Source of the DNA: Salmonella enterica subsp. arizonae
GTDB taxonomy: Bacteria > Pseudomonadota > Gammaproteobacteria > Enterobacterales > Enterobacteriaceae
Length of the DNA stretch: 59,739 nt
Direction of reading: 5' to 3'
NCBI RefSeq assembly: GCF_008692845.1
Contig: NZ_VXJW01000018.1
Span: forward strand, 1 to 59,739
Shown here piece by piece: positions 10,300-20,225 of this stretch. Position 1 is the first letter of the stretch. Each line of letters opens with the position of its first letter. The notes under the pieces were generated by a model. The model saw only the letters and a list, made by a program, of their open reading frames with translations, was not told the DNA's origin and did no database searches. A program made the position numbers and the translations under genes.

Positions 10300-11841
10300 A
10301 TGTCTGTAAAAAATGAGAATGCGGCCGGTGGCGAGAGTGTGGTGCTGGAACGTCCTGCTGCAGGTGGCGTTTATGCGTCCCTGTTTGAAAAAATCAACCT
10401 GAACCCGGTCTCTGAGCTGAGTGCGCTGGATATCTGGCAGGACGCGCAGGCGATGTCGGATGCGACTGCGGATGAACGTTTAACGGCCGGCATGCAGGTG
10501 TTCCTGGAGTGCCTGACGAAAGCGGGCTCAAAGGTTGAAAAACTCGACAAAAACCTGATTGACCACCATATTGCTGAGCTGGACTACCAGATTAGCCGTC
10601 AGCTGGATGCGGTCATGCACAGCGAAGAATTCCAGGCGGTAGAGAGTCTGTGGCGCGGCGTTAAATCGCTGGTCGACAAAACCGATTTTCGCCAGAACGT
10701 GAAGGTTGAACTGCTGGATATGTCCAAAGAAGACCTGCGTCAGGACTTCGAAGACAGCCCGGAAATCATCCAGAGTGGACTGTATAAACATACCTATATT
10801 GATGAATATGACACCCCGGGCGGTGAGCCGATTGCCGCGCTGATTTCTGCTTACGAGTTTGATGCCTCTGCGCAGGATGTTGCCCTGCTGCGTAATATAT
10901 CAAAAGTGGCCGCTGCTGCCCATATGCCGTTTATCGGTTCTGCGGGTCCGGCGTTCTTTTTGAAAAATTCGATGGAAGAAGTCGCCGCCATTAAAGATAT
11001 CGGTAACTACTTTGACCGCGCTGAATATATCAAGTGGAAATCCTTCCGCGAGACGGACGATGCCCGCTATATCGGTCTGGTGATGCCGCGTGTGCTGGGC
11101 CGCCTGCCGTATGGCCCGGACACCGTGCCCGTACGCAGCTTCAACTACGTCGAAGAAGTGAAGGGCCCGGATCACGACAAATACCTGTGGACTAACGCCT
11201 CGTTTGCCTTTGCATCCAACATGGTACGCAGTTTCATCAACAACGGCTGGTGTGTGCAGATCCGTGGCCCGCAGGCCGGTGGTGCCGTTCAGGATTTGCC
11301 TATCCATCTGTACGATCTGGGCACCGGCAATCAGGTCAAGATCCCGTCAGAAGTGATGATCCCGGAAACCCGTGAATTTGAATTTGCGAATCTCGGCTTC
11401 ATTCCGCTGTCCTACTACAAGAACCGCGATTTTGCCGCATTCTTCAGTGCAAACTCCACGCAGAAGCCAGCTATCTACGATACCGCTGATGCCACAGCAA
11501 ACAGCCGCATCAATGCCCGTTTGCCGTACATTTTCCTGCTGTCGCGTATTGCGCACTACCTGAAGCTGATTCAGCGTGAAAACATTGGTACCACCAAGGA
11601 CCGTCGTTTGCTGGAGCTGGAACTCAATACCTGGGTGAAAAGTCTGGTCACCGAAATGACCGATCCGGGCGATGAACTGCAGGCGTCACACCCGCTGCGC
11701 GATGCCAAAGTGGTGGTGGAAGACATCGAAGACAACCCGGGCTTCTTCCGCGTGAAGCTGTATGCCGTGCCGCACTTCCAGGTGGAAGGGATGGACGTCA
11801 ACCTGTCACTGGTTTCCCAGATGCCGAAAGCCAAATCCTAA
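10300..11841 (+). CDS. tssC: T6SS sheath large subunit TssC (VipB)
   Basis: The 513-aa protein is the main sheath building block. Recognisable are EFQAVESLWRGVKSLVDKTD, DYFDRAEYIKWKSFRE, PRVLGRLPYG and RGPQAGGAVQDLPIHLYDLG. The start is ATG 10300 (MSVKNENAAGG), six bases after AAGGAAG; the in-frame ATG at 10294 abuts that site and is less likely. Length is normal for TssC. It follows tssB by 40 bases. Confidence 0.95.
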   Translation: MSVKNENAAGGESVVLERPAAGGVYASLFEKINLNPVSELSALDIWQDAQAMSDATADERLTAGMQVFLECLTKAGSKVEKLDKNLIDHHIAELDYQISRQLDAVMHSEEFQAVESLWRGVKSLVDKTDFRQNVKVELLDMSKEDLRQDFEDSPEIIQSGLYKHTYIDEYDTPGGEPIAALISAYEFDASAQDVALLRNISKVAAAAHMPFIGSAGPAFFLKNSMEEVAAIKDIGNYFDRAEYIKWKSFRETDDARYIGLVMPRVLGRLPYGPDTVPVRSFNYVEEVKGPDHDKYLWTNASFAFASNMVRSFINNGWCVQIRGPQAGGAVQDLPIHLYDLGTGNQVKIPSEVMIPETREFEFANLGFIPLSYYKNRDFAAFFSANSTQKPAIYDTADATANSRINARLPYIFLLSRIAHYLKLIQRENIGTTKDRRLLELELNTWVKSLVTEMTDPGDELQASHPLRDAKVVVEDIEDNPGFFRVKLYAVPHFQVEGMDVNLSLVSQMPKAKS

Positions 11842-11859
11842 GGCGAGGGGAAACCAGGG

Positions 11860-13197
11860 ATGAAAATTTACCGCCCACTTTGGGAGGACGGGGCCGCTCT
11901 GGCCCCGCAACAGTTCCAACAGCAGACCCGCTGGAATGAGCACGTTGCCAGCATGGTCGCCCGGATGGGGGTTTCTTATCCCTGGGGTGTGGTGGCCGCA
12001 GAGTTTGATGATGCCGCGCTTGCGCTGTCTCGCCTGAATGCCACCCGTCTGGTGGTACGTTTCCAGGATGGCACGATTGTTGATACAGATCTGGCAGATA
12101 ATCTTCCGCCAGTCTGTGATTTATCCACGGCAAGCGGCTCTGAGTCTGTTGACGTGGTTGTCGCACTGCCGCTGCTGAGCGCCAGCGGCGGCAATCTTGA
12201 TAGCGGGCAGGACAGTGAACGCCCGCGTCGCTGGAAAGCGGAACGTGTGATGGTCCAGGAGCTGGCCGGGCATGAAAGCGGTGAACTGGCCATTCTGCGT
12301 AATGCCATCACACTGCGTTTGTCCACTCAGGAAAATACCGCATACCTGACCTGTCCGGTCACCCGTCTGGTGCGTAATGCGCAGGGGCAGTGGAGCCGGG
12401 ACCCGGCTTTCATTCCGCCGATGCTTTCCGTTTCTGCGAGCCCGTTGCTGACCACTGAACTGGGTGATCTGCTGGTTCGTCTGCAGGCCCGTCGCCGTCG
12501 CCTGATGGCCATGCGCCGGGAAAGCAATGAGCGGATGGCCGACTTTGCGGTCGCGGATGTCTCCCTGTTCTGGCTGCTCAATGCCCTGAACAGCGCCGAG
12601 CCGGTGCTGACGGAACTGCTTCAGACGCCTGAGCGTCACCCGGAACTGCTGTACCGCGAACTGACCCGTCTGGCCGGCAGCCTGCTGACCTTTTCGCTGG
12701 AGCACGATGCCGGTGATATGCCGGTGTATCAGCATGCTGCACCTGAACGGGTCTTCCCGCCTTTACTGGCCTTGCTGGATAAGTTACTGGAAGCCAGCCT
12801 GCCATCGAGGGTGGTCAGTATCCAGCTTGAGCATCAGGACCAAATCTGGAAAGGCTCCCTTCATGATGCGCGCCTGCGCGAAGGTGCTGATTTTTATCTC
12901 TCGGTGCGTTCCTCCATGCCGAATCACGAGCTCCAGACCCGGTTCCCGCAGCTGTGTAAGGCGGGCAGTTTTGAGGATGTCTCGGATGTGGTGAACGTGG
13001 CGCTGAGCGGAATAGAGATCAAACCTCTGACGCATGTTCCCGCCGCGATCCCTTTGCGCTTGGAGAACCAGTACTTCTCGCTGGACCTGAGTTCTGACGT
13101 GGCCCGGACCATGCTTGAAATGGGCAGTTGTACCTTCTATACCCCGCGTTCTCTGGGAGAGGTGAAACTTGAACTCTTTGCGGTGCTGCGCACATGA
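11860..13197 (+). CDS. tssK: T6SS baseplate protein TssK
   Basis: The 445-aa protein is the adaptor that links the baseplate to the TssL/TssM membrane complex. The start MKIYRPLWEDGAALAPQQFQ with the downstream QTRWNEHVASMV is the typical TssK N-terminus (W/G near the start and a PQQFQQQ-type motif). The C-terminal domain ends ELFAVLRT. It overlaps tssL by 4 bases (ATGA type), indicating translational coupling. Confidence 0.94.
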   Translation: MKIYRPLWEDGAALAPQQFQQQTRWNEHVASMVARMGVSYPWGVVAAEFDDAALALSRLNATRLVVRFQDGTIVDTDLADNLPPVCDLSTASGSESVDVVVALPLLSASGGNLDSGQDSERPRRWKAERVMVQELAGHESGELAILRNAITLRLSTQENTAYLTCPVTRLVRNAQGQWSRDPAFIPPMLSVSASPLLTTELGDLLVRLQARRRRLMAMRRESNERMADFAVADVSLFWLLNALNSAEPVLTELLQTPERHPELLYRELTRLAGSLLTFSLEHDAGDMPVYQHAAPERVFPPLLALLDKLLEASLPSRVVSIQLEHQDQIWKGSLHDARLREGADFYLSVRSSMPNHELQTRFPQLCKAGSFEDVSDVVNVALSGIEIKPLTHVPAAIPLRLENQYFSLDLSSDVARTMLEMGSCTFYTPRSLGEVKLELFAVLRT

Positions 13198-13844
13198 ATA
13201 CATCAGAAATGAGTCAAATTGAGCGTACGTTCTACCCCGGCTGGCTGATGGTCAGTCAGCTCCGGGGCGGACAGGAGGTCCGCGACGGGGAAGGGCTCTA
13301 CCGCCGGGCGTGCCGCCTGGTGCAGGAGGTGAAAGCCACGCTGACGGAGGCGGGCTACAGCGATATCAGCCGGGATCACATGGTCTATGCGCTGTGTGCC
13401 CTGCTGGATGAGAGCGTCCTGAATCGCGGGTCGACAGATGACGGTTACCTGACGTGGCGGCGCGATCCGCTGCAGGCGCATTTTTTTGGCACCCTGAATG
13501 CCGGTGAAGAACTCTGGGAGCGTATTCGCAACCTGCTTAAAGAAACGGCACCGGACATGGCGGTGCTGACCTGTATGTACCGTACCCTGCAGCTGGGCTT
13601 TGTCGGGCAGTACCGGGCTGAAGACGATGAACGACGTGAAGATGTGGTACGGGCACTGGGTGAACGTGTGCCTGCCTTTACGCTTTCGCAGGATGCGCCG
13701 ATTGTCGCAAGGGCTTCCCGTCTGCGCAGCGGTCGTCTGTACTGGGTTTCCTGGATTATCGGGGCGGCCGTACTGGTGGTGCTGTGGTTCTTCCTTTCTT
13801 CCTCCCTCACCGAACTGGTGAGTCAGACGGTCAGTCCGGGGTAA
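13194..13844 (+). CDS. tssL: T6SS membrane complex protein TssL (DotU)
   Basis: The 216-aa inner-membrane protein has a cytoplasmic DotU domain (ALCALLDESVLNRGSTDD, WRDPL-type motif in TWRRDPLQAHFFG, LGFVGQYR) and one C-terminal membrane segment (about 182-203, YWVSWIIGAAVLVVLWFFLS). It partners TssM and TssJ. The peptidoglycan-binding domain some TssL proteins carry is absent; the next gene supplies an OmpA domain. Confidence 0.94.
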   Translation: MNTSEMSQIERTFYPGWLMVSQLRGGQEVRDGEGLYRRACRLVQEVKATLTEAGYSDISRDHMVYALCALLDESVLNRGSTDDGYLTWRRDPLQAHFFGTLNAGEELWERIRNLLKETAPDMAVLTCMYRTLQLGFVGQYRAEDDERREDVVRALGERVPAFTLSQDAPIVARASRLRSGRLYWVSWIIGAAVLVVLWFFLSSSLTELVSQTVSPG

Positions 13845-13847
13845 AGG

Positions 13848-15572
13848 ATGCGTGATGTTTACCGGAGTCTGTTAACCGCCCTGGCGGGCGTACTGGCACT
13901 GTGGCTTATCCTGGGCTTCTGGCCGCTGTCGGTCGGGAGCCGTGTGGCACTCAGCCTGCTGGTCATTCTGGTGTGCGGGGCGATGCTCTGGCGTCAGCGC
14001 CGGGCTTCTCAGGCACGAGCAACCGCTGTCCGGGAAATTGTGGATGAAAATCTGCCGCCGGAAGATTTTCAGGGTGCGGTGATCCTTGTTTGTGGCGACA
14101 ACAGCCCACTGTTTGTGTCCGGCTCCCGTCACCGGGAAACCCGACAGGGCTGGTATCTGTGGGTGAAGGATGCGGAGCAGTTGCCACTCCTGGCACAACA
14201 CCTGAGCCTGGTGCGTCCGGCGCTGGCGTCACAAATCTCCGTCATGCTGGCGGTGGTACCTGAACAGCACACCTCCGGCGATGATTTTACCCAGTCTCTG
14301 CGGAGCTGGCAGCGTGCTGTCGTCCAGTGCCGTGCGGCATTTGGCACGATCCCCCCGCTGTGGACTGTGACCTGGGTATCGCCGTCGGCGGCCTGTGTGG
14401 AGGCTGAGCCTGTCTGGTTTACCACGGTCAGTCAGCGGACCGGCATTCAGGTATATCAGCCCTGTCAGGGTAATGTGTCACTGACGGAATGGACCCGGGA
14501 GACCGGATCAGACGGATGCCTTTCCCGTCTGAGTCAGGGGCTGTGGCTGGACGGTCTGCTTGCCTGGCAGAACAGCGCAGTCAATGACCTGCTGTCGGTA
14601 CGACAGGGCGAGCTGCCGGTAATGAAGCCCTGCGTTCAGGGTATGTGCATGGTGCCGGTGAGCGGTATCGCGGGCAATCTCTGGCAACAGCACATCACCG
14701 CTGTGACGGCGCTGCCACCGGATGCCGCCGTAACCACCGGGCCACTGCCGCTGCCTGAACTGCTGCTGCCGGCGTTACCGCGCCGACGGGGTGTCAGCCG
14801 CAGGATGGTGTTCTGGCGTTATGCCGGATTACTGGGCGGGATTTTTCTGGCACTGGCCATGCTGGCGTCTTGGATGAATAACCAGCGTCTCATCCGTAAT
14901 GTTGGCGATCACCTTGCGTTGTATCACCAGCTGACGGGGAAGCCTGTTGCCCCGAAACTGCGGGCGCAGCAGCGCCTCAGAGCCGATGGTACATTGCTGG
15001 ACGACTGGGCGCGTCGCGGGGAGCCACTGTGTTATCGCCTGGGGCTGTATCAGGGGCTGCGCCTGGTGCCGCCTGTTGAGGCCGCCGTCAGCGACTGGGC
15101 ACCTCCGCCACCGCCTCCTCCGGTCATTAAGAAAATCATTCAGTGTCCGAAAACCCTTCGCCTTGACAGCATGTCGCTGTTCGATTCGGGCAAATCGGCG
15201 CTAAAAGCCGGGGCCACCAGAATGCTGGTCAACTCACTGGTCGGTATCAAAGCGAAGCCGGGCTGGCTGATTGTGGTGTCAGGTCACACCGACAACACCG
15301 GCAATCCAAAACTGAACCAGACGCTTTCACTTAAGCGTGCCGAAGCGGTGCGCAACTGGATGCGTGATACCGGTGATGTACCGGAAAGCTGTTTTGCGGT
15401 GCAGGGCTATGGCGAGAGCCGTCCGATCGCAACCAATGACACCCCGGATGGGCGCGCGCTCAACCGCCGTGTCGAAATCAGTCTGGTACCGCAGGCCAAT
15501 GCCTGTCAGATACCCGGCAAAACCCCAGCGTCATCGCAGGATGATGGCGCATCACAACACAATGGAGAGTAA
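13848..15572 (+). CDS. T6SS-associated OmpA-domain membrane protein
   Basis: The 574-aa protein has two N-terminal membrane segments (about 9-45), a cytoplasmic central region, a third membrane segment (about 325-345, GLLGGIFLALAMLASWM) and a periplasmic C-terminus. A proline tract (PPPPPPPVIKK, about 420) leads into an OmpA peptidoglycan-binding domain (about 440-560), with VVSGHTDNTGNPKLNQTLSL, KRAEAV and GRALNRRVEISL. It probably anchors the secretion complex in the cell wall, the job TagL does elsewhere. It begins 3 bases after tssL. Confidence 0.9.
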   Translation: MRDVYRSLLTALAGVLALWLILGFWPLSVGSRVALSLLVILVCGAMLWRQRRASQARATAVREIVDENLPPEDFQGAVILVCGDNSPLFVSGSRHRETRQGWYLWVKDAEQLPLLAQHLSLVRPALASQISVMLAVVPEQHTSGDDFTQSLRSWQRAVVQCRAAFGTIPPLWTVTWVSPSAACVEAEPVWFTTVSQRTGIQVYQPCQGNVSLTEWTRETGSDGCLSRLSQGLWLDGLLAWQNSAVNDLLSVRQGELPVMKPCVQGMCMVPVSGIAGNLWQQHITAVTALPPDAAVTTGPLPLPELLLPALPRRRGVSRRMVFWRYAGLLGGIFLALAMLASWMNNQRLIRNVGDHLALYHQLTGKPVAPKLRAQQRLRADGTLLDDWARRGEPLCYRLGLYQGLRLVPPVEAAVSDWAPPPPPPPVIKKIIQCPKTLRLDSMSLFDSGKSALKAGATRMLVNSLVGIKAKPGWLIVVSGHTDNTGNPKLNQTLSLKRAEAVRNWMRDTGDVPESCFAVQGYGESRPIATNDTPDGRALNRRVEISLVPQANACQIPGKTPASSQDDGASQHNGE

Positions 15573-15576
15573 TTCC

Positions 15577-16068
15577 ATGGCAATTCCTGTTTATCTTTGG
15601 CTGAAAGACGACGGCGGCGCGGACATTAAAGGGTCTGTTGACGTTCAGGATCGTGAAGGCAGCATCGAAGTTGTCGCTCAGGAGCATAACCTGTACATCC
15701 CGACCGATAACAACACCGGCAAGCTGACCGGCACCCGTATCCACACGCCGTTTCTGTTCACCAAGGAAATCGACTCGTCCAGCCCGTACCTGTACAAGGC
15801 GGTGACCACCGGTCAGACCCTGAAGTCTGCGGAATTCAAGTGGTACAAGATCAACGACGCGGGCCAGGAAGTCGAGTACTTCAACACCAAACTGGAAAAC
15901 GTGAAGGTGGTGAAAGTGAATCCGGTGATGCATGACATCAAGGATCCTTCTTTCGAGAAGCATAACCACCTCGAAAAGATCGAGCTGCGTTACGAAAAAA
16001 TCACCTGGACCTACAAAGACGGCAACATCATTCATTCCGATTCCTGGAACGAACGCGCCACCGCGTAA
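15577..16068 (+). CDS. hcp: T6SS inner tube protein Hcp (TssD)
   Basis: The 163-aa protein forms the hexameric inner tube and is secreted. Typical features are MAIPVYLWLKDDGGADIKGS, the EFKWYKINDAGQEVEYF core strand region and the C-terminal KIELRYEKITWTYKDGNIIH. The start ATG 15577 follows GGAGAG. It has no extra C-terminal toxin domain. A likely terminator follows, which would allow high Hcp levels relative to downstream genes. Confidence 0.96.
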   Translation: MAIPVYLWLKDDGGADIKGSVDVQDREGSIEVVAQEHNLYIPTDNNTGKLTGTRIHTPFLFTKEIDSSSPYLYKAVTTGQTLKSAEFKWYKINDAGQEVEYFNTKLENVKVVKVNPVMHDIKDPSFEKHNHLEKIELRYEKITWTYKDGNIIHSDSWNERATA

Positions 16069-16076
16069 GTCACGAG

Positions 16077-16103
16077 CGGGCGGAGTCTCTCTGTCCGCTT
16101 TTT
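16077..16103 (+). terminator. Probable terminator after hcp
   Basis: A GCGGA ... TCCGC hairpin is followed by TTTTTTG a few bases after the hcp stop. The stem is short, so read-through into clpV is likely. Confidence 0.55.
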
Positions 16104-16230
16104 TGTTTTGCATAACGCCTGCCTCGCGGACGTTCTGCAAAACAGTCACACATTTTATCAGTACTGACCTTATGGGCATCGGTTAACGGCCAGGGGCGGT
16201 AGCGTATCAAAAAGAGAGGGAATGAAATCC

Positions 16231-18879
16231 ATGGAAAATCCAGCCGTTCTGTTACGTCGCCTGAATCCTTACTGTGCCCGTGCGATGGAAGGGGCGGCCT
16301 CGCTCTGCCAGACCCGCGCCCATGCGGAAATTCTGCCTGAGCACTGGCTGCTGAAACTGCTCGAACAGGGAGAAGGTGACCTGACGGTGCTGGCGCGCCG
16401 TTATGAGTGGGATATAGATGCGCTGTGGCAGGATTTGCTCGGCTGGCTGGATTCACTTCCCCGCTCTGTTCGCAGTCGCCCGCAGCTTTCAGACAGCATT
16501 CAGACGCTGATGCAGGAAGCCTGGCTGATTGCTTCGCTCAACAGTGAAGAGCAGATCCGCAGTCATCATCTGCTGATGGCCTTGGTCGGGAAACAAAATC
16601 TGGTGCGCTGTGATGGTCTGTGGCCGCTGCTGACGCTCGGTCAGAGCCAACTGGGGCGTCTGCGACCACTGCTCGATGTACAGTCAGATGAGCGTCCGGA
16701 AGTGCAACTGGAGAAGGAACTGGCGCAGAGCCACGGTGGAGAGGTGGTGTTTGTTGGCCGCCCTGCAGGTGCAGAACTTAAAGACGGTGAGCTGAACCCG
16801 GCGCTACAGAACGCGCTGGATAAGTTCACTCTCGACGTTACCGCCAAAGCGAAGGAAGGCAAAATCGACCCGGTATTTGGTCGCGATACTGAGATCCGTC
16901 AGATGGTGGATATCCTCTCCCGCCGCCGCAAGAACAACCCGATTCTGGTCGGTGAGCCGGGTGTCGGCAAAACGGCGCTGGTGGAAGGGCTGGCATTACG
17001 AATTGCCGAGGGCAACGTGCCGGAATCCCTCAGACCTGTTGTTCTGCGTACCCTCGACCTCGGTCTGCTGCAGGCGGGGGCGGGCGTGAAAGGGGAATTC
17101 GAACAGCGCCTTAAAAACGTGATTGATGCCGTACAGCACTCGCCGGCCCCCATTCTGCTGTTTATCGACGAAGCACACACCATTATCGGTGCGGGAAATT
17201 CAGCTGGTGGCGCGGATGCGGCCAACCTGCTGAAACCTGCCCTGGCCCGTGGTGAACTGCGCACTATTGCCGCGACCACCTGGTCCGAATATAAGCAGTA
17301 TTTTGAGCGGGATGCCGCGCTGGAGCGCCGCTTCCAGATGGTGAAGGTCGACGAACCGGATGACGACACCGCCTGCCTGATGCTCAGAGGCCTGAAATCA
17401 CGCTACGCCGAACACCATAACGTGCATATCACTGACGATGCGGTCAAAGCCGCTGTCACCCTGTCGCGCCGCTACCTGACGGGCCGCCAGCTGCCGGATA
17501 AGGCCGTCGATTTACTCGACACCGCCGCTGCCCGCGTGCGTATGAGCCTCGATACCGTACCCGAACAGTTGACCCGCATCCGCTCGCAGATTACCTCCCT
17601 TGAAATGGAGAAGCAGGCGCTGCTGGAAGATATTGCCGTTGGCAATCAGATCCACGGCGAACGCCTGAGCGGGATTGAACAGGAGGAGGTACGCCTGATA
17701 GTCGAACTCGATGAACTGGAATCCCGGTATGGTCAGGAGCTGAAACTCACTGAACAGTTACTGGAATGTCGCTAGGACATCTCTCGCCAGAGTGAGACTC
17801 ACGCGCTGCAACAGGAGCTGAACGGCATGCAGGACGGCAACCCATTGCTCTCCGTTGATGTGGACGTGCGCACCGTCGCCACTGTCATTGCCGACTGGAC
17901 GGGCGTGCCACTGTCTTCCCTGATGAAAGATGAACAGACCGAACTGCTGACCCTGGAAAATGAAATCGGTAAACGTGTGGTCGGGCAGGATGCCTCCCTT
18001 AACGCTATCGCTCAGCGTCTGCGTGCGGCGAAAACCGGGCTTACGTCCGAGAACGGTCCGCAGGGCGTGTTCCTGCTGGTTGGTCCGAGTGGCGTCGGTA
18101 AGACTGAAACTGCGCTTGCACTGGCAGACGTGATGTACGGCGGTGAAAAATCACTGATTACCATCAACCTGTCCGAGTATCAGGAGCCGCACACCGTTTC
18201 TCAGCTCAAGGGCTCACCGCCGGGTTACGTCGGTTACGGCCAGGGCGGTATTCTCACCGAAGCGGTGCGCAAGCGCCCGTACAGTGTGGTGCTGCTCGAT
18301 GAGGTGGAAAAAGCGCACCGTGACGTCATGAACCTGTTCTATCAGGTGTTCGACCGCGGCTTTATGCGCGACGGCGAAGGACGTGAAATCGACTTCCGTA
18401 ACACCGTTATTCTGATGACCTCGAACCTCGGCAGCGACCACCTGATGCAGTTGCTCGCTGAGCAGCCGGAAGCCACTGAAGCCGACCTGCACGAACTGCT
18501 GCGCCCGATTTTACGCGACCACTTCCAGCCGGCGCTGCTGGCCCGTTTCCAGACCGTGATTTATCGTCCGTTAGCAGAGACCGCCATGCGCACCATCGTG
18601 GAAATGAAGCTCGCTCAGGTGAGTAAGCGTCTGCACCGTCACTACGGCCTGACCACCAAAATTGACGAAAGCCTGTATGACGCGCTGACTGCCGCCTGCC
18701 TGCTGCCGGATACCGGTGCGCGTAACGTTGACAGCCTGCTCAATCAGCAGATTCTACCGGTGCTGAGTCAGCAGCTTTTAACGTACATGGTGGCGAAACA
18801 GAAACCGACTTTACTGACGCTGGGGTGGAGTGATGAAGAAGGGATTGGGCTTGAATTTTCAGGTGCGGCTGAACGTTAA
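16231..18879 (+). pseudogene. clpV: T6SS sheath-recycling ATPase ClpV (TssH), split by TAG
   Basis: This is an AAA+ Clp-type unfoldase that disassembles contracted TssB/C sheaths. The first piece holds the N-domain (MENPAVLLRRLNPYCARAME), NBD1 with Walker A GEPGVGKT and Walker B LLFIDEAHT, and the start of the middle coiled coil. At 17773-17775 an in-frame TAG follows LLECR; the same frame continues DISRQSETHALQQELN into NBD2 (Walker A GPSGVGKT, VLLDEVEKAH) to 18879. CAG to TAG is the simplest cause. ATG 16231 is preferred to ATG 16222 because the GAGAGGG ribosome site is too close to the latter. A restart at ATG 17827 could give a separate NBD2 polypeptide (350 aa). Confidence 0.92.
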
Positions 18880-18893
18880 TCCGGAGGCAGGGA

Positions 18894-19463
18894 ATGACCA
18901 TTCATGATGCCAGCAAAAAGAAAAAGAAGGACGACAAGAAGCAGAACGATGATTCCGTCAGAAAACTGACCACCGGGGAAGTCGCCTTAGCCAGAACGGT
19001 ATTCGGCAACCGGATCGATTACGAGAAGGTGAAAATTCATCATGGCAGTTATCTGCCATTTGGATTGCAGAACGAGAATGTGGCAATGACGCCTAATGGC
19101 GAACTGTATTTTCGTACCACGTTATACAGAGAGGATTTTTCTCAGACGCTGGATGACCTTCAGCATCTCTTCATTCATGAGATGAGTCATGTCTGGCAAC
19201 GTGCCAGGGGAATGAACGTCATCGGTAGAGGTCTGGTGAGTTGGTTGGTCAGCTACCACTACACCCTTGACGGTCGTCTGTTGAGTGATTATCCAATGGA
19301 ACAGCAGGCGCAGATAATTGCCGATCATTTCACCTTGCAGGCGCATGGTTATAAAGCATGGATTACATTACGAAGATCGAATGACGTTACTTTGGATGGA
19401 GATATTTCAGAAAGTGCTATCCGGCAACATTACAAAGAGGCGCTAAGAGGGTTTCCATGGTGA
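18894..19463 (+). CDS. Putative zinc metalloprotease, T6SS-linked
   Basis: The 189-aa protein has a Lys/Asp-rich N-terminus (residues 5-20) and a HEMSH zinc-protease motif at 95-99 (FIHEMSHVWQRARG). Glu136 or Asp144 in YPMEQQAQIIADHF may be the third ligand. There is no signal peptide. It begins 15 bases after clpV and overlaps by 7 bases a lipoprotein gene, upstream of vgrG. The layout suggests a secreted effector followed by immunity proteins. Activity is inferred from the motif only. Confidence 0.72.
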   Translation: MTIHDASKKKKKDDKKQNDDSVRKLTTGEVALARTVFGNRIDYEKVKIHHGSYLPFGLQNENVAMTPNGELYFRTTLYREDFSQTLDDLQHLFIHEMSHVWQRARGMNVIGRGLVSWLVSYHYTLDGRLLSDYPMEQQAQIIADHFTLQAHGYKAWITLRRSNDVTLDGDISESAIRQHYKEALRGFPW

Positions 19464-19921
19464 TAAAAAGATATAGTGCTCTATTTTTTAGGGGGTTAAC
19501 CGTGCCCTTCGTTTTTCTGCTGGCAGGGTGTCCCGGTAAAGGGGATCAACTTCAGCTTGATGAAACGACACAGGTTAAATTGGTTAGTGATAGCATTTGT
19601 TTCCGCATTACAAATCCGCAGGATTATCAGCCTGCAATTATATCGATAAATCTCAGAGGGACGCCCCCGAAGAAACAAGGGTTTATTGATAATCCATCAC
19701 TATCAATCAGATCAGAGCAACTATGTATCCCTCCATCGTTTTATCAATTTGCAGATAATGGGAAATACATCGTTGATTTTGTTTTGACCTCTGCCGGAAA
19801 TGTTGATGAACCAAGGAAGTTCGTTGTTGGTGTAGGGATAGACCATGGCCAGGTATATAACTTTCCCCTGACGGATAAAGAAATATTAAGACCATATGGC
19901 TCAATTGAAGTTTCTGAATAG
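19457..19921 (+). CDS. Putative T6SS immunity lipoprotein
   Basis: The 154-aa protein has a lipoprotein signal ending LLAGC (lipobox at about 21-25), so it is periplasmic and membrane-anchored. The mature part is beta-rich (VKLVSDSICFRITNPQDY, NGKYIVDFVLTSAG). It resembles the family annotated as T6SS immunity periplasmic lipoproteins. It overlaps the metalloprotease gene by 7 bases, and the next small gene may start on its stop. It is inferred to neutralise the metalloprotease. AT-rich relative to tssB-tssK. Confidence 0.7.
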   Translation: MVIKRYSALFFRGLTVPFVFLLAGCPGKGDQLQLDETTQVKLVSDSICFRITNPQDYQPAIISINLRGTPPKKQGFIDNPSLSIRSEQLCIPPSFYQFADNGKYIVDFVLTSAGNVDEPRKFVVGVGIDHGQVYNFPLTDKEILRPYGSIEVSE

Positions 19922-19938
19922 TGCCCCGGCATAAAGTC

Positions 19939-20148
19939 ATGAAGATTTTTATCTTTTTAATTTTAGTGATGACGGGAGTGCTGTTTCTTCCGGATACGTG
20001 TTTTTACACATTCGTAAAGCGCTTTATCCCCATTAGTGGCGACGGCGAATACGGCATGAACAATTTTGAAATGACCGTGTTGCTGATGAAAACCCTTGCC
20101 TGCGCCCTCGGGGCTGGAGCCGTAATCACGCTTTTTCGTACTCGCTGA
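19939..20148 (+). CDS. Small inner-membrane protein
   Basis: The 69-aa protein has two hydrophobic segments (MKIFIFLILVMTGVLFLP at the N-terminus and LLMKTLACALGAGAVITLF near the C-terminus), giving a two-pass topology. GTG 19921, overlapping the stop of the lipoprotein gene, is an alternative start adding six residues. No known domain. Its place between the lipoprotein and vgrG suggests it belongs to the effector/immunity set. Confidence 0.6.
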   Translation: MKIFIFLILVMTGVLFLPDTCFYTFVKRFIPISGDGEYGMNNFEMTVLLMKTLACALGAGAVITLFRTR

Positions 20149-20225
20149 GCACCCCTGATTAAACCTGTTACTTGCCCGTCGGCAAGAACGTCATGGACTG
20201 CAGGTTATCCCATGGAGTCAATATC

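Noticed and set aside
12121..12735. 204-aa minus-strand ORF inside tssK
   Set aside because: Antisense shadow of a GC-rich conserved gene; composition is not protein-like.
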